From Thermochaetoides thermophila DSM 1495 (lineage: Eukaryota; Ascomycota; Sordariomycetes; Sordariales; Chaetomiaceae), in NCBI RefSeq assembly GCF_000221225.1, contig NW_006383032.1, positions 496,001 to 560,000 of the forward strand: DNA of 64,000 bases, given 5' to 3'. The translations under genes and the position numbers were made by a program. Shown in pieces: positions 9,035 to 20,760 of this stretch. The notes beneath the pieces were generated by a model that made no database searches, was not told the origin of the DNA, and was given only the letters and a program-made list of their open reading frames with translations. Numbering within the stretch: position 1 is the first letter of the stretch; each line of letters starts with the position of its first letter.

Positions 9035-12000
9035 TCACTCGGCCAGCGCCTGCAGCGCCTGTGTCAACGGCACAGTCCTCAAGCTCCTAGCTCTCTTCAA
9101 CCCCCCATTCCCACCCGTCTTCTGCGGCTGCAACGCCCCCGGCTGAGACGTGGGCGCATTCAATATAGTAGGGCAATACTTATCCTCCCACTTTCGGAAG
9201 ACGCTCTTGCAATCGCGCGGGATGCCCTCCAGCACGACCGTGGAGACAGGCACGAAGGGACGGTCCTCCATGCCGGCGGCGAGGATGGCATACTCCTGCG
9301 CAAAGTCAAGAGCGTTGCGGAAGGCGACGTACTGGTGCTGTGAGCGAGCGCCGACGATGATGTAAAGCTCGAAGAAGGCGTCGAGGACGTAGATGTTTTC
9401 TTGGGAGAGATCGGTTTGCCGGAAGGGAGCGATTTCCTTGATCTGGAAAGGTTTTATTAGCGTCGGTTGTGACTTCGAGGGAAAACAAGTGAGGGAAACA
9501 TACCTGCTGCTTCTCCACCGAGCTAGCAACAAACAGCCGGCTATTATATCTCTCATAGCTAGGCTTCAACCGCCAGTGATCCGCCGACGGTAGCCTCGTC
9601 GCCCCACCAAAAATCGCCCAGAAACCCTCGTTCTCGCTCCCCTCCTCGACCTCAATCAGCTCGCCTGTCACGGCCAGGTCCATACCCACGAGCCGTGCAC
9701 AGCTGAGCTCCTCAACGTCGCTTCCCTTACCCTTCCACAAGTAGCACTTCCCGTTCTGCGTAATCAGGTACGGGAACCCAGAGCAGAGACTAAGCGGCGA
9801 GAAATCGACCTCGTCAAAGACAATCTGCCCCATGTACCGCCGGCCGCAGAGCATGCTCGGCAACAGCGAGTCGTATCTGTTGCTGTCCCCGCGACGCGTG
9901 ATGACGACGCCGCCTAGGGCTTGGATGAACTCGGAGGTTTCGTGGCCCTGATGGATGGTGACATAGTTTGCGCGCAGTTTGTGCGCATGGTGCATGGCAT
10001 ACATGTTGCCCTCGTTGATATCATCATTGGAGACTCCGTCGCCGACCCAGAGGTATACCTCGGTAAGCCTCTCGCCGACATTGTTGGCGAAGGTGTGCGT
10101 GCAAAGGTACATCTCGTGCTCAAACAGCGTGCGTGAGTGATGGCTGGGAGGGGAGAACCTCTTGCCATCGGACAACAACCGCTGGAATTGGACACTCTCC
10201 GTGTGTACAGGGGCAATAGAGATGGGCCGCTTGATGAGGACCTCCGCTGCGTCGACGGTATACTTGCGCCTGGGGCGCTCAGTGCCGAAGAAGGCCTCGA
10301 TCATGGCGGCAACCTCCGACGGCTGCTTTCCAGGAGAGCGCATCGGAGACGCGACTCTGGGGGAGGTAAGAGTGGGCGAAATCACCGGAGGAGGTGTGGG
10401 CAGCGGCCGTGACACCTTAGCAGGAGGGTCATCGACATCCGGAGCATCCTCAACTGTAGGCTTGGGTGGAGAAACAGCGCGAGTCGGGCTCTGCGCGGCC
10501 ACGGATTTTCTCCTAATGTGGAAGACCGGCTTCTCCGCCTCAACCGTGGCAGGCTTCTGCTCCGTCGGCTGACTGGAAAGGACATTTCCTGCCACAGACT
10601 TCCTTCTAATATGGAACTGAGGCTTGGCCTCGGTATCCTCCGCAAGCTTCTGCTCCGTAGGCTGACTCGAAAGGACCTGCCCCGCAACAGACTTCCTCCT
10701 AATCGGGAAGAGAGGCCTGCTCTCCGTCTCAGCATCACCAGGCTTCTCGGACTGGCTTGGAAACCGGTCCTTGATCGGCGAGGCCGGCTTAGGCTTCACC
10801 GGCTCCGGCTCGGGTTTAGGACTCATTTGACTCTGCTGATCAAAGAACTGTGACATCCGCTTAACGTCTAGTTTCTTCGGCGAGAGCGGCGTTGAAGCTT
10901 CAGCGCTCGGCTCGGCGGATTTCGACGACGACGACGTGGTGTTGAGGGCTGCTAGTGCTGCAGCTTGCTCAATGACCTTGGTAGGCGACCGCGAGTGCGA
11001 GCGTGACCGGATGGTAGGTGAACGCTGGAGGGCGGTGTCCGTACTTGGCTCGGCAGGTTTCTGTGTTTGGCTCTGGGTCAAAGCCGCGAGAGCAGCTACC
11101 TGTTCTTGGACTTTGGTCTGGGAGCGCGGACGGGTCTTGACCGACGAAGTGTGCTGAAGATCGCTGTTCGTCTCAGCAGGCTTCGAGTTCTGCTGGCCGA
11201 GGGATGCAAGAGCGGCAACTTGCTCATGGACCTTGGTCTGTGAGCGCGAACGACCCCAAGAGCGCTGGGCATCGTTTGAAGACTCAGCAGGTTTGGATGA
11301 CTGCTGGCTCAGAGCCGTCAAGGAGGCAATCTTCTCGTGGATGGACTTGGACCGAGTCCTGGTCGGAGTAGCGCCAACCAGCGTAACAGGCTCACCAAGC
11401 TTTGGTTCCTCCTTGGGAAACTTCTTAGACGAGTCAACCAGGGGGATAACATCGCTTCCGGTCTTTGGTTTCTCCGCGGTCAGGGGGTCAGCCTTAGGGA
11501 ATGTAAAACGGTCTGGTTTAGGGGAGATAGTGGCCTTCGCAGAAGCCGCAGGCTTTTCCGGCTCGGCAGCCTTCTCCTGCGGCTTTGCCTCAGCCTGCTC
11601 CATCGCCTTTATGACAGAAGTCGGGGCCTTCCTCTTAGGACCACGGGCTCGGTTTTTCGTCAGATGAGTCAACTGGGGCCCAGGAGCGCTAGGAGCTTCC
11701 ATCTGGTCGGCCGAGCCGCTGTTGCCAGAGCCCTCAGGGCCCTTAGCCGCACCAGCTACACCCGGAGGGCCTCTTGCTATGAGACTGGCCAGCGCGGGGT
11801 TAAAACGGGCCGCTAAGCTTCCCACATTGCTCTTAGTCCTGATGTGCCCAGGTCTTTGAGTGCTGGCCTCAGAAGATGGAGCCGGTGTATCAGCCTTCGG
11901 GGCTGTGGAGACGAAGCTGAATCGGTTTGAGTTCGTGGAAGTGGTAGGGCTGGCAACAGCTTCAGACCCAGTGCGCGAGTGCCTCAAGGTTCCCGTCCGT

Positions 12001-14261
12001 TGCAGTTCAAGCCTCTTCGCAATGCCTTCGGGGAGTGGGTTGTCGCTGGCAGAGCTCGGTTCTTTCGCAACGCTAACGCCCCGGCCTTCTTGCTGGGCTT
12101 TCTTGAACTCTTCTTTCTTCTTCAGAATGGCCTCCTTGAGCTCGTCGACCCGTTCACTCTTCTTAGGACCGCCCGTGACGTTCAAGGCCAGCTTGCCCTT
12201 CACGAGGCTCTCCTTGAATTCGTCCTGTGGCACGTACTTCTCGGTCTTGGTCCTCCGCAGGCTCCCGGCGATGCTCTTGAGCTCGTCGATGGGATCTGTT
12301 GTCTTCTGACTTGGCAGGGGAACGGGGGGCTTGAAGACGCTTGATCGGTATTCAGATTTGGAGGAGGTCGGAGCATCGACAGAGCTGCCAGTTTGCGAAT
12401 CATCGTTCGACGGAGAGGACTTTCTTAGGCTGCCACGGAAACTGGCCAACTCGGGCTTGTCGATGAGCGAACTTGGCTTGACAAGTCCGTCAGGTTTAGC
12501 ATCAGGTTTTTTTGGGAGGGCAGAGTTGGCTGTGGATTCGGTAGCCGGAGCGTTCGTAGAACTCGTGGCATTCGCCTTTTGAGCCTTTGCTTTGTTCAGT
12601 TCGACCAGCCAAGCCGGTTGGCTCGGAGTAGCTGGTGCAGGCTTCGTCTTGGGAGACTCTGGTTTGTTCAAAGCAGCCTCGAGCCAACTATTCTTGTTGG
12701 GACTCCATCTCCGAGGGTCCATCGTCTTGGACGGGCTTGTTGGCGGAGTTTCCTTCTTGGTCTCTTCTTTATGTTGCCCTTCCTTTTGAATGCCTGATTC
12801 TCCCGTGGCAGATAGGCCATCTTCCTTGCCCTCTTCCTTGCCTTCAGCAGAGTCTCTCTCTCTCAGCATGCTTGTTGGTCGCGACTTCGACGTGGACGAC
12901 CGTTGAAGGTTATCCAATCCGCTTATGCTGGATCGAGACGAATCTGCGCGGTGGAGACCAGCAGGAGAGTTGACGCTCCATCTCTTGACGCTGTCGGCGC
13001 GCTTCATCATGGCGCTCTCGACAAAGCCGCCTAACCCTTTAGTGGGAGAGGTTCTTGTGGGTGATGTCCGACTGGGGGTCGAGGCCGTAGACAGGCGGTT
13101 AGCAGACGGCGTGTCTGCGTCTCCGAAAGCATCCCCGGTCGGGGGATCCAGGCGCTGGGCAAGACCGAGAGGAAGCGGTGACGCAGGCTTGCCGGGAGTA
13201 GCTGGAGTACCAGGTCGCGGTACCTGATTCTCTTTGGAGGGCTCGGTGAAGACATCGCGCGCAAGACCAGGGAGCTGGGTGCGCGCAGAGGGCAGCTCGA
13301 CCGTGTTCTCGTCTTCCACTTGGTTCTTTCTGAAGGCCGCAGAGCCGCGACTTGGGTCGGCCGTTTGGCGGAACCATGATGGGTCCTTGCTGGCCAGCGC
13401 TTGGGCAATCTGATCGCGCGACATGGGCTGGTCGGGTGCGATGGTGGACTCGGTAGCAGGGTTGGAATTGCGAGCCGAGTTCTCTGCCGCAACCATAGAC
13501 AAAGGTCGGCTCTTCGGCCGGTCGGACGACTGAGACGTAGGACGTCGCTGCCAGGCGAGAGTCGTTCGTGCAGAGGGAACGGCGATTGAAGGTGATGTGA
13601 CGGTCACGCTGTTCCGCTTGGTGTCCGAGTCAAGGGGCGACTCGTTCTCTTTGGTCGGGGAGCTCGAGTATGAATAGTCGGTTGTGCCGTCCATAGGCTC
13701 AGCAGATGGTACAGAGCGTTGCCCAGGGCTTCCTGAGCTCTCGAGGCCAGGAGAAGCCAAACTTGTGCCGTCCGAGGCCGAGGGAAAGATACCGATGCGG
13801 TGAGTAGTCGGTGAGGGAGTGGCGGCGGGGGACGACTTCTGTGGTGAAATTGATCTTGCGCGCTCTAGGCAATGCAGGTGGGTATGTCAGTCCGGTATTA
13901 TCTCTCTGAGCCTAGTGCCAAAACGAGGGGTAGTGTGGTAGACAATCTTGAAGGGGAGAGGGGACCAGGGGGTAAAAAGGGTACAGCAGCATCGTCCAAG
14001 ATGGCATCGCTGTGTGGGCAACGTAGGTTATGGACCATGAATGGGGCGATGGCAGGGCGGGACGGCGGGACGCTGTGGAAGGTGAACAGCACCCAGACCC
14101 GGGCAATGCGGGACTGGCGTACCTGCGCGTCGGGCCTGACGTTCTTTCTTTTCCTGCAAGATCCTTTCTTCTAGCTCGCGCGACCGAGCTTCGTCCTCCT
14201 CCTCGCGACGCTCCTTCAGACGCTCGACGGTGCGCAAAAAGTCAGACACCTCGTCAGACAT
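9035..14261 (-). CDS. DUF4045-gelsolin repeat protein, 1635 aa
   Basis: Three exons: 14261-14123, 13864-9504 and 9442-9035, with introns of 258 and 61 bases. Exon 1 encodes MSDEVSDFLRTVERLKERRE and a charged Glu/Arg helix. Splicing at GCGCAG|GTACGC to CTAG|AGCGCG keeps the frame and gives RARSISPQKSSPA, the typical start of fungal DUF4045 proteins. Residues 60-1150 are disordered Ser/Pro/Lys-rich sequence with internal repeats: four TKV-x-E-x2-AALAAL type units (about 10930-11350) and three IRRKSVA units (about 10500-10710). The last 400 residues are gelsolin-like: VYLWVGDGVSNDDI, YLWKGKGSDVEEL and YIIVGARSQHQYVAF match the core strand-turn motif of gelsolin/villin modules. Gelsolin modules bind actin and calcium, so a cortical actin-linked scaffold is likely by inference. 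The gene lies convergent with MED10. The family call is confident; the biological role is not established here. Confidence 0.9.
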
Positions 14262-15280
14262 GGCTGTTGTTTTTTGGTCCTGTTTCTGTTTCTGGGGCGA
14301 CGCTGTCGTTGTTGTCCACGGGCAGGTCGTCGGCTCGCCGTCGGCATGACACGGACACGGGCGCAAGCTTCAGGCGGTTTACTGCGTCTGCGACTCTGCT
14401 GCACTTAATACGGAGTGTAGATGGATCAATGGATCAATGGTAGCAGCGGGATTGTGATGAAGGTTAATTGGATGACACGGCGCACAGCGGCTGTCAGAGC
14501 AAGACATCCATCCTCCGGACAGGCTCAGAGCAGGCTGATGTCAACAACAATAACAACACGGACACGAATGACGGCCCGGAAACCACAGGGGATCGAGCGT
14601 CAGGGAGAGCCACAGAAGAGCGAGCGCCAGCACCCAACAAGCACTCGACGGCAGAGCTGGAGGGGCATTCAGGCGCTCCACTGGACCACTCAACATAATC
14701 CAGCTGATCCCGTCAGGCTTGCCCTGCAAGGGTCGCACAGTGCTCTTACACAGCTTGGCGTGGTCTAGACTGTGTCTGCCCCACATGTCAGCCCTCTACC
14801 GATGCTGATTGGCTAGCTTTCAGCTGTTTCAGCTCCCACCTTTGCGCAGCTCTCCAGGTGCTCAAGCCAACGTCAAAGCCGCCCTCCGCCGGCATCTATT
14901 GATGGTAATGCAACCTCGAACAAAATGCCTTTGTTTCAGGCTGTTCCCGAACCATCTGTTGTTGTGTTGTGAGTTCTTTGGCCCGTCTTTGATGTCACGC
15001 TTTTTTTTTTCCATTTTAATTGCTTTATGAGATTGGATTTTTTTTTTGCTGTTTTGGCTTCACCTTTGGCCTGCCACTACTCGACCTTTCTGTCCTTACA
15101 CATTATTTACTTTTTTCGATCATAATAAAAAAAAAAACTCGAATCTCATTGCCACAGCAACTCGCTAACCGGGGTGTTCAGGAAACAAAACCCATCAAAG
15201 CCCACCGCCAGTCATCCTTTGGTGGCCCCCCACGAGGGCGTCGAGGATTCCAGGAAATTTCTCATTGGATCACTCACTAT
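14262..15280. other. Intergenic, promoter of DUF4045 gene and 3' flank of ARL2
   Basis: About 1 kb without a supported gene. It holds the upstream region of the DUF4045-gelsolin gene and, at its right end, the 3' flank of ARL2. T-tracts occur at 15001-15050 and an A-tract near 15126-15136. The small frames in both directions show no domain. Confidence 0.5.
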
Positions 15281-16138
15281 TCAGTACAAGAAAAGACGTG
15301 CCTTCGCGTCCTCAACAACCCAAGCTAGCCCTTCTTTGAGATTTTCTCCCGTCATTGCGCTGCAAGGGAGGATATGCCAACGGTGGGTTCTGATCACTGC
15401 AAGTTGTAGGGCCTGGTATCTACATGTCAGTACGGGATGCATAACTCTGTTAATAACCATCAGCTATGCCTACCTGCAAAATCTCCTCTGCCGTCATACA
15501 CCCCCTAACATCGGTTTTGTTTGCAAAGACCAACAGACTAGCCCCTGAGAGTCGCTGTTGCGTAAACAGTCAGCCTGCTCGTTTCTTAGTGAAACAATTG
15601 TTTGGACATCGTCAATGCTTACCTCTTCCTGAAGAAGATTATGCAATTCTTCCCGGCAGTCGTCGATACGGAGTCTGTCCGTTCCATCAACCACCCAAAT
15701 CAAGGCGTCCGTCTTTTCAAAATAATTGCGCCAGTATGATCGCAGGGTCTTTTGGCCACCAACATCCCCTGATGCGGTCAGTCTCACTTCGACTGTGCAA
15801 TACCAGCAAATCTCCTGGGGCTTACATATGTTGAGCTTGTACCTAACGGCTTGTCAGCGAAACAAGCCCCATACAATACAAACTCGGCTCAGAAACGCAC
15901 CCTTCATAGTCAATGGTCTTGATGTTGAACCCAAGGGTGGGGCTGACCTTGCTAACGTCCTCGCCCAAAATCTTCTTCACAATGGTAGTTTTGCCCGCGT
16001 TGTCGAGGCCACTGTCACCAGGATAGATACATCATTAACTGAGCAGATTCATTTGGACATGTGCAGTCATTTTCCATACAGCATTAGGATGCGAAGCTCC
16101 TTATCCTTGAGCCTCGCTTTCCGCAGAATTGACAACAT
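15281..16138 (-). CDS. arl2: ARL2-type small GTPase (Cin4 homologue), 181 aa
   Basis: Six exons: 16138-16080, 16011-15901, 15842-15826, 15768-15623, 15554-15474 and 15412-15281. All junctions are GT-AG and keep frame, including a 17-base microexon. The joined product shows MLSILRKARLKDKELRILML, the P-loop GLDNAGKTT, switch II WDVGGQKTLRSYWRNYFE, the guanine-specificity motif ANKTD and a closing C-S-A motif (CSAMTGENL). ARL2 acts with tubulin cofactors in tubulin folding and microtubule function in the cytosol. The WDVGGQ...WRNYFE signature separates the ARF/ARL group from Ras-like GTPases, and the MLSILRK start favours ARL2. There is no Gly at position 2, so N-myristoylation is not expected, as in ARL2. 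The length fits the family (about 184 aa). Confidence 0.95.
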
Positions 16139-17584
16139 GTTTTATTTGGGTTGTTTATCGCCCGTTGGTTGCTGCGGGGTCGCCATCGAGGGGCACTGAA
16201 CTCGTGGAGGGGCAGCCTCGGCGCCGTTCCAGCTCCCAGCGTACCCCCATGACAAACGCCATGGCTGTCATCATCCAATCATCGCGTATCCACGTGACTG
16301 TGATGGGCCTGGTCAGCAACGACAACGATCTAGAGGGATCTCCAAGAGGGATCTTCAACCTGTTAATCACCTCAAGTTGCGATATTTGGAGGTTGGTGGC
16401 ATATATACGGCCATGAACTGAATTATGTTCCTATCCTTCGTTCTGACAACTCTTCTTGCTGTTCAATGAACAGAACCTTCGAATAGTTCCTCCACCCCTC
16501 GATAGATGTTCTCGCCCTCAGTCTTGCTAAGTAGTCAGGAGTAAGGTTCTCTACAAAAAGGGTAAACGGGGTTGATGGTGGACAGAAAGCTCTGCAAGCT
16601 CTGCACTATCTGTCGTTCTCCATTAGCTTATGTTATTTTTTATAACTTCGGAAGAGAGCAAGTAACCAGTGGTCAACTTGCCCCAAACCTTCATACCAAG
16701 TTTAGCCTTGAACATGGACGAAACGGCAGTCTACCAAACTGCCAACATTTCAGGTAGCTGTTCTCGAGAGTTTTAAACCTTTGGCGACTTCCATGTTGAA
16801 CAAGGAAGCTACTAAGTGGCATTCGAGCCTCTTACCCTCATATCGTCTTGCTTTCTTTTTTTCCTTTTTTTTTAAAACCACAATCCGGATCTATCTGGGT
16901 AGGAAGGCGTGATTGGTGGAACTTGGAAGATACTCATCGCTTCCATGATCACACCTCACCCTTCGGTTTGGTTCCTGCCTGCAGATCCATTTCAGGCCCT
17001 ATAACCGAGGGTTAAGAGCCATCTTCTTTTCGTTTCGTGGGCTAGCTGCGATGACTTTTGTTTGCTTGATCTTGGGGCTTAATGACCTCATGCCCCTCGG
17101 CTTCCAACCGTTGCTGTTTCTGTTTCTCTATGGTTCGCCCATCCCAAATCAGGCAATAAATAAGCGACAACATCATGTAAGCTCTTTTGCGAAGCAATCA
17201 TCTCTCCTGCAGCACAGACGCTTATCTGTCCATTTGGAGCAATATTACAGTCTCTTAACGTCTCCGGCCTTGAGTCATTATCGTCCGGATCGGTACGCTT
17301 TACCCAATGAGCGCTGTTGTGTTTGCTCTGGCCGGAAGTTCCCTTATTCTCTGTCACATGACTTGCTGATAGGATTGAACGTTTGCAGAGAACTTTGACT
17401 TCAACGTCTCGTCTCAAGGTTCAAGATAGCTGTCGTGGCGTGATCTTGGAGATAGCCTGTGACCCTGCTTTTGCGTTAAGAGCTAGTTCTGCCTGAGATT
17501 CATTCTTCCTCGCACAACAGCTTTCATCCAGGAATCACTAACACTTTAGCGTCGCCTCTGTTCTTGGATTCGGAAAAATCAACC
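16139..17584. other. Divergent intergenic region, ARL2 / GNAT gene
   Basis: About 1.45 kb between two divergently transcribed genes. It includes T-tracts at 16855-16873 and otherwise mixed sequence. Small frames on both strands (60-115 codons) carry no domain. It must hold both promoters, but no single factor site stands out. Confidence 0.5.
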
Positions 17585-19958
17585 ATGGTGGGAAAGGAGG
17601 AACGTTCTCTCAGTGATGTCGTTAATTCCGCAAGGGCTACACAGGGCTTTGGCTTAGTAGCTGGGATCGATCACTGCTCTGAGAGGTTCCACGAACCATG
17701 TGACGACGGCCAGATCAACAAATCAAGTCAAGCCCAACCACCTTCTTCACTGCACAGCCCACATGTCCAGTCTCCCAGGACACATAATTCGCAGAATATG
17801 ATGTCAAGTTTTCGCGGGTCTGATCATTCAGATCGTCGGATTGAACATAGTAGGCTTCCTGCATATCGTCAGGGTAAGCAGCTATCATATCATCACAACT
17901 TCTCCAATTCCTCATGCCAGACTTGATAACATTTCTATAGAAGGTATGAAAGCAGCGACCAATTCCCCAATCTGCGGGAAGCTAACTTCAATTTCCCACC
18001 AAATTTCGCCAACTTTCACAAATTTTTCAAATAATAGCATGGTTCCTCCTCGTGGTTGCAGGAAAAAGGGGCGTTCTGGCCCTCCGGGTGCCCAAGGACG
18101 CGGGGGCGCAGTCTCTAGCGGCCAAGTTCAAGGCCAGGACGGGAACTCCTCCCAATCTGTGGGCGGCAATAGGCATGGGCTGCGCCCATCCCACTTCGGT
18201 CGTCAAAATCGCGACCAGCACGGTGCTGCCCGTGGCGGCAACGCGCACGCAGGGCTGAATCCCTCAGCTAACAGCTCGCGGAGGTCGGGCAGGGGTGGGC
18301 GTGGACGACGGTCTTCAGTCGCCGAACGAGAGGATGTCGCGCCCTCCGACAAGGCTACGTCATTGGGCACTCCCGACCACCTGAGTACGTTTTCCGTCGA
18401 CATTTACCACAGAGTGCCTCGACGGAACATCAACTACCCCGGATCGGACCGCAGCAATTTGCCCGACGTCTCAATCCACGGTAGCCAACGCGGCGGCACG
18501 CCGAACCCTGATGACTTGCCCGGACCCGACGTGCGCAACGAGATCGCTCCTAAGCACACCATCGATTCCTATGTCGACGAGTACGGCATCGAACACTGGA
18601 ACCTTGCGTGCTGGGACTACTGTGCAAGGGAGGTCTGGGAGATGGAGAAGCCTCACAACAAGAGGCTTTACCTCCATGGGTTCGTCAACAGCTGGATGGA
18701 GAACGTGCCCGACTTGCCGGTGGTCTCTCTTGGTCAGGATGCCCCGAGGGATCACTACATGTGCGCCATCGACCCACAGACCGGGACCTTCTTGCCGCCC
18801 ATCGAACACCCAGTTACTATCTCTCGGCACCATGAGCTCGATCAAAAGGACACCGAGCTGTGCTGGCGGCACTTGTACATGACCAGCGAATTGGTCATTT
18901 ACAGGGAAATGAAGCTGCGCAAGAGGCGAGAGATACGTACACAAGGACGGCAGGCCAACAACTACTATAAAGGCCGGCGCGGATTCGATGCAAAGCCAAT
19001 TACGGGTGTCGATCTTCCCCGAGACTACGACCCCGATAACGAGACTCATGTCTCACTCCCCTTTAGGCCTGTGGAACAGAAGGCGGGCGAACAACAGGTT
19101 GTCGAACCCGAACCGGGAAAGGTAGAATACAAGACATACCAGCCCAAGGTGCCTTGCTTCCTCCGCCCTGCCAAGCTCGGCGACATGCAAGCTATCTGCG
19201 ACATCTACAACTGGGAAGTTGAGCACGGCATCCAGGCCTTTGACACTCAGCCTGTCTCAGTGAAAGTTTTTGAGAACATATTCTCGACTTCTCGGGAGAA
19301 TGAGCTGCCGTTTATCGTCGCTGTACACGGGTCAGCCAGAGACAACCGGTACAGAAAGGGCAACGTCGACCTTTCGACCTGGCCTCAGCCGGCTTCCACT
19401 CCAGAGAGCAAGAAGCTTGATGGCAAGGTCCTCGGTTTTGCTTACCTGTCGGTCCTAGAACCAGGTCTCGGAGGAAGCATGTCCGGGAGCGGCTGTGCTG
19501 CAACGAGAGCTTACGTATTCGTCCATCCCGACTTCCGCCGCAAGAAGATCGGCTTCTCGCTTGTGGACCGACTGCTCATCTGCGTCTCGTTGACACATAT
19601 TCCGCAAAAGGCTCATGATTTCATCGACCTACAGAACAGTCGCTGCTACCGTGGTGCCTGCCAGCAGCACGGGCTTCCACGCCAGATCTACAAAATCCAA
19701 CTTCACTACCACGTTCGCCACAAGCACATCACTGTGGGCGATGAGGAGCTAGAGAAGAAGCAGGCTAGCTACGATGATGAGCTAGTTAGCATTCGTAAGG
19801 TGCTCGATGAAAAGCTATTCTTCGACGAGGCTTTCCGCTTCGAGGCGGTCCATTGCCTGCCTGGTCGCGGTGAAGGTGGCAAGACGATGTGGGTTGACTC
19901 GGTCGTCTTTGAGCATCCCTGCGTTAGAGACCCAAGGATCCTCAACAAGGATAACTGA
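17585..19958 (+). CDS. GNAT-fold acetyltransferase-like protein with RG-rich N-terminus, 768 aa
   Basis: Exon 1 is 17585-17873 (AACCATGG start) and exon 2 is 17941-19958; the intron is 67 bases (CAGG|GTAAGC, CTATAG|AA). If exon 1 is wrong, translation could start at 18041. Residues about 130-220 are rich in Gly, Arg and Ser with RGG-like patches (RRSGRGGRGRR), a composition common in RNA-binding tails. The C-terminal 300 residues resemble the GNAT fold: FLRPAKLGDMQAICDIYNWE at the start, then a strand VLGFAYLSVLEPG, then AYVFVHPDFRRKKIGFSLVDR, where R-R-K-K-I-G matches the acetyl-CoA binding loop R/Q-x2-G-x-G/A in loose form. The substrate is not evident. Many fungal homologues are annotated only as GNAT-domain proteins. 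The acceptor could be a protein or small molecule; I would not choose. Confidence 0.8.
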
Positions 19959-20393
19959 ACGTAGCCTTGAAATGAGGTTGAGCTATGATGATATTGGTGA
20001 GGCGGATGGTGATGGTGTATCAGAGGTATGGTGATGGAAGGGGATATGAGCTAGAGGGAAAGAAAATCGTTCGAGTGGTTTTGATTATATATGTATCTGG
20101 TTCTTAGGTCTTTCACGGCATCTGCTCTTAGAGAACGGGAGGTAACGGAATGGGAATAGCTTTCTTAATGTTCAGTGATTGATTTTTGTCGGCCGTCATG
20201 TTGATACTTGGTGCTCAATGGAGATACAATCGTCATAAGGCTTATAGGGTCTTGCCCAGTGACTTAATCACTTTCTTCTTATCTGGATAACTCGATCACA
20301 TCATAAATCTACAGAATGGCGATTTCAATAGTGAGGAATTCGAAGAACAGCCTCAATGTATAGCCAAGAAAGTATGTACGGTCAAGCTATGTG

Positions 20394-20398
<5 letters not shown>

Positions 20399-20464
<66 letters not shown>
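20399..20464. repeat. (AT)n-(GT)n compound microsatellite
   Basis: An AT run (20399-20442) passes directly into a GT run (20442-20464). Simple repeats of this kind are length-variable, and the next one (20643) adjoins an assembly gap. Confidence 0.95.
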
Positions 20465-20622
20465 TTCCCTCCTTCTTCTCATCAGCCCCCAAAACCATAC
20501 CTCCTCACCCTCCGTCCAATCGTGACCCAGAAATACCATTCAATGCCGCCGCCGAACCCTCCTCCCATTACGCTTCCCCGCTCCAGCCATTGCGAGACAA
20601 CACATGCAACATATGCAACAAC

Positions 20623-20642
20623 NNNNNNNNNNNNNNNNNNNN
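20623..20642. other. Assembly gap, 20 N
   Basis: Twenty N bases directly before a TA microsatellite. The round number suggests a placeholder of unknown true length in a repeat that could not be spanned. Confidence 0.95.

Positions 20643-20683
<41 letters not shown>
20643..20683. repeat. (TA)n microsatellite
   Basis: A pure TA run of about 40 bases adjoining the 20-N gap, just downstream of the cellobiose dehydrogenase stop codon. Confidence 0.95.
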
Positions 20684-20685
<2 letters not shown>

Positions 20686-20760
20686 ACCGAAGAAAATAGT
20701 TATACGAATCCCCTCGAATCACCTGGATCTCAACAGACCCATATTCTCTTCTCTCCCACC

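Larger units (their letters stand above)
19959..20760. other. Convergent intergenic region with microsatellites and assembly gap
   Basis: About 800 bases between the 3' ends of the GNAT gene and cellobiose dehydrogenase. It holds an AT/GT microsatellite, a 20-N gap and a second TA run, listed separately. The frames crossing it (20356-21234 and shorter ones) translate as Ile-Tyr repeats and are not genes. Confidence 0.7.
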
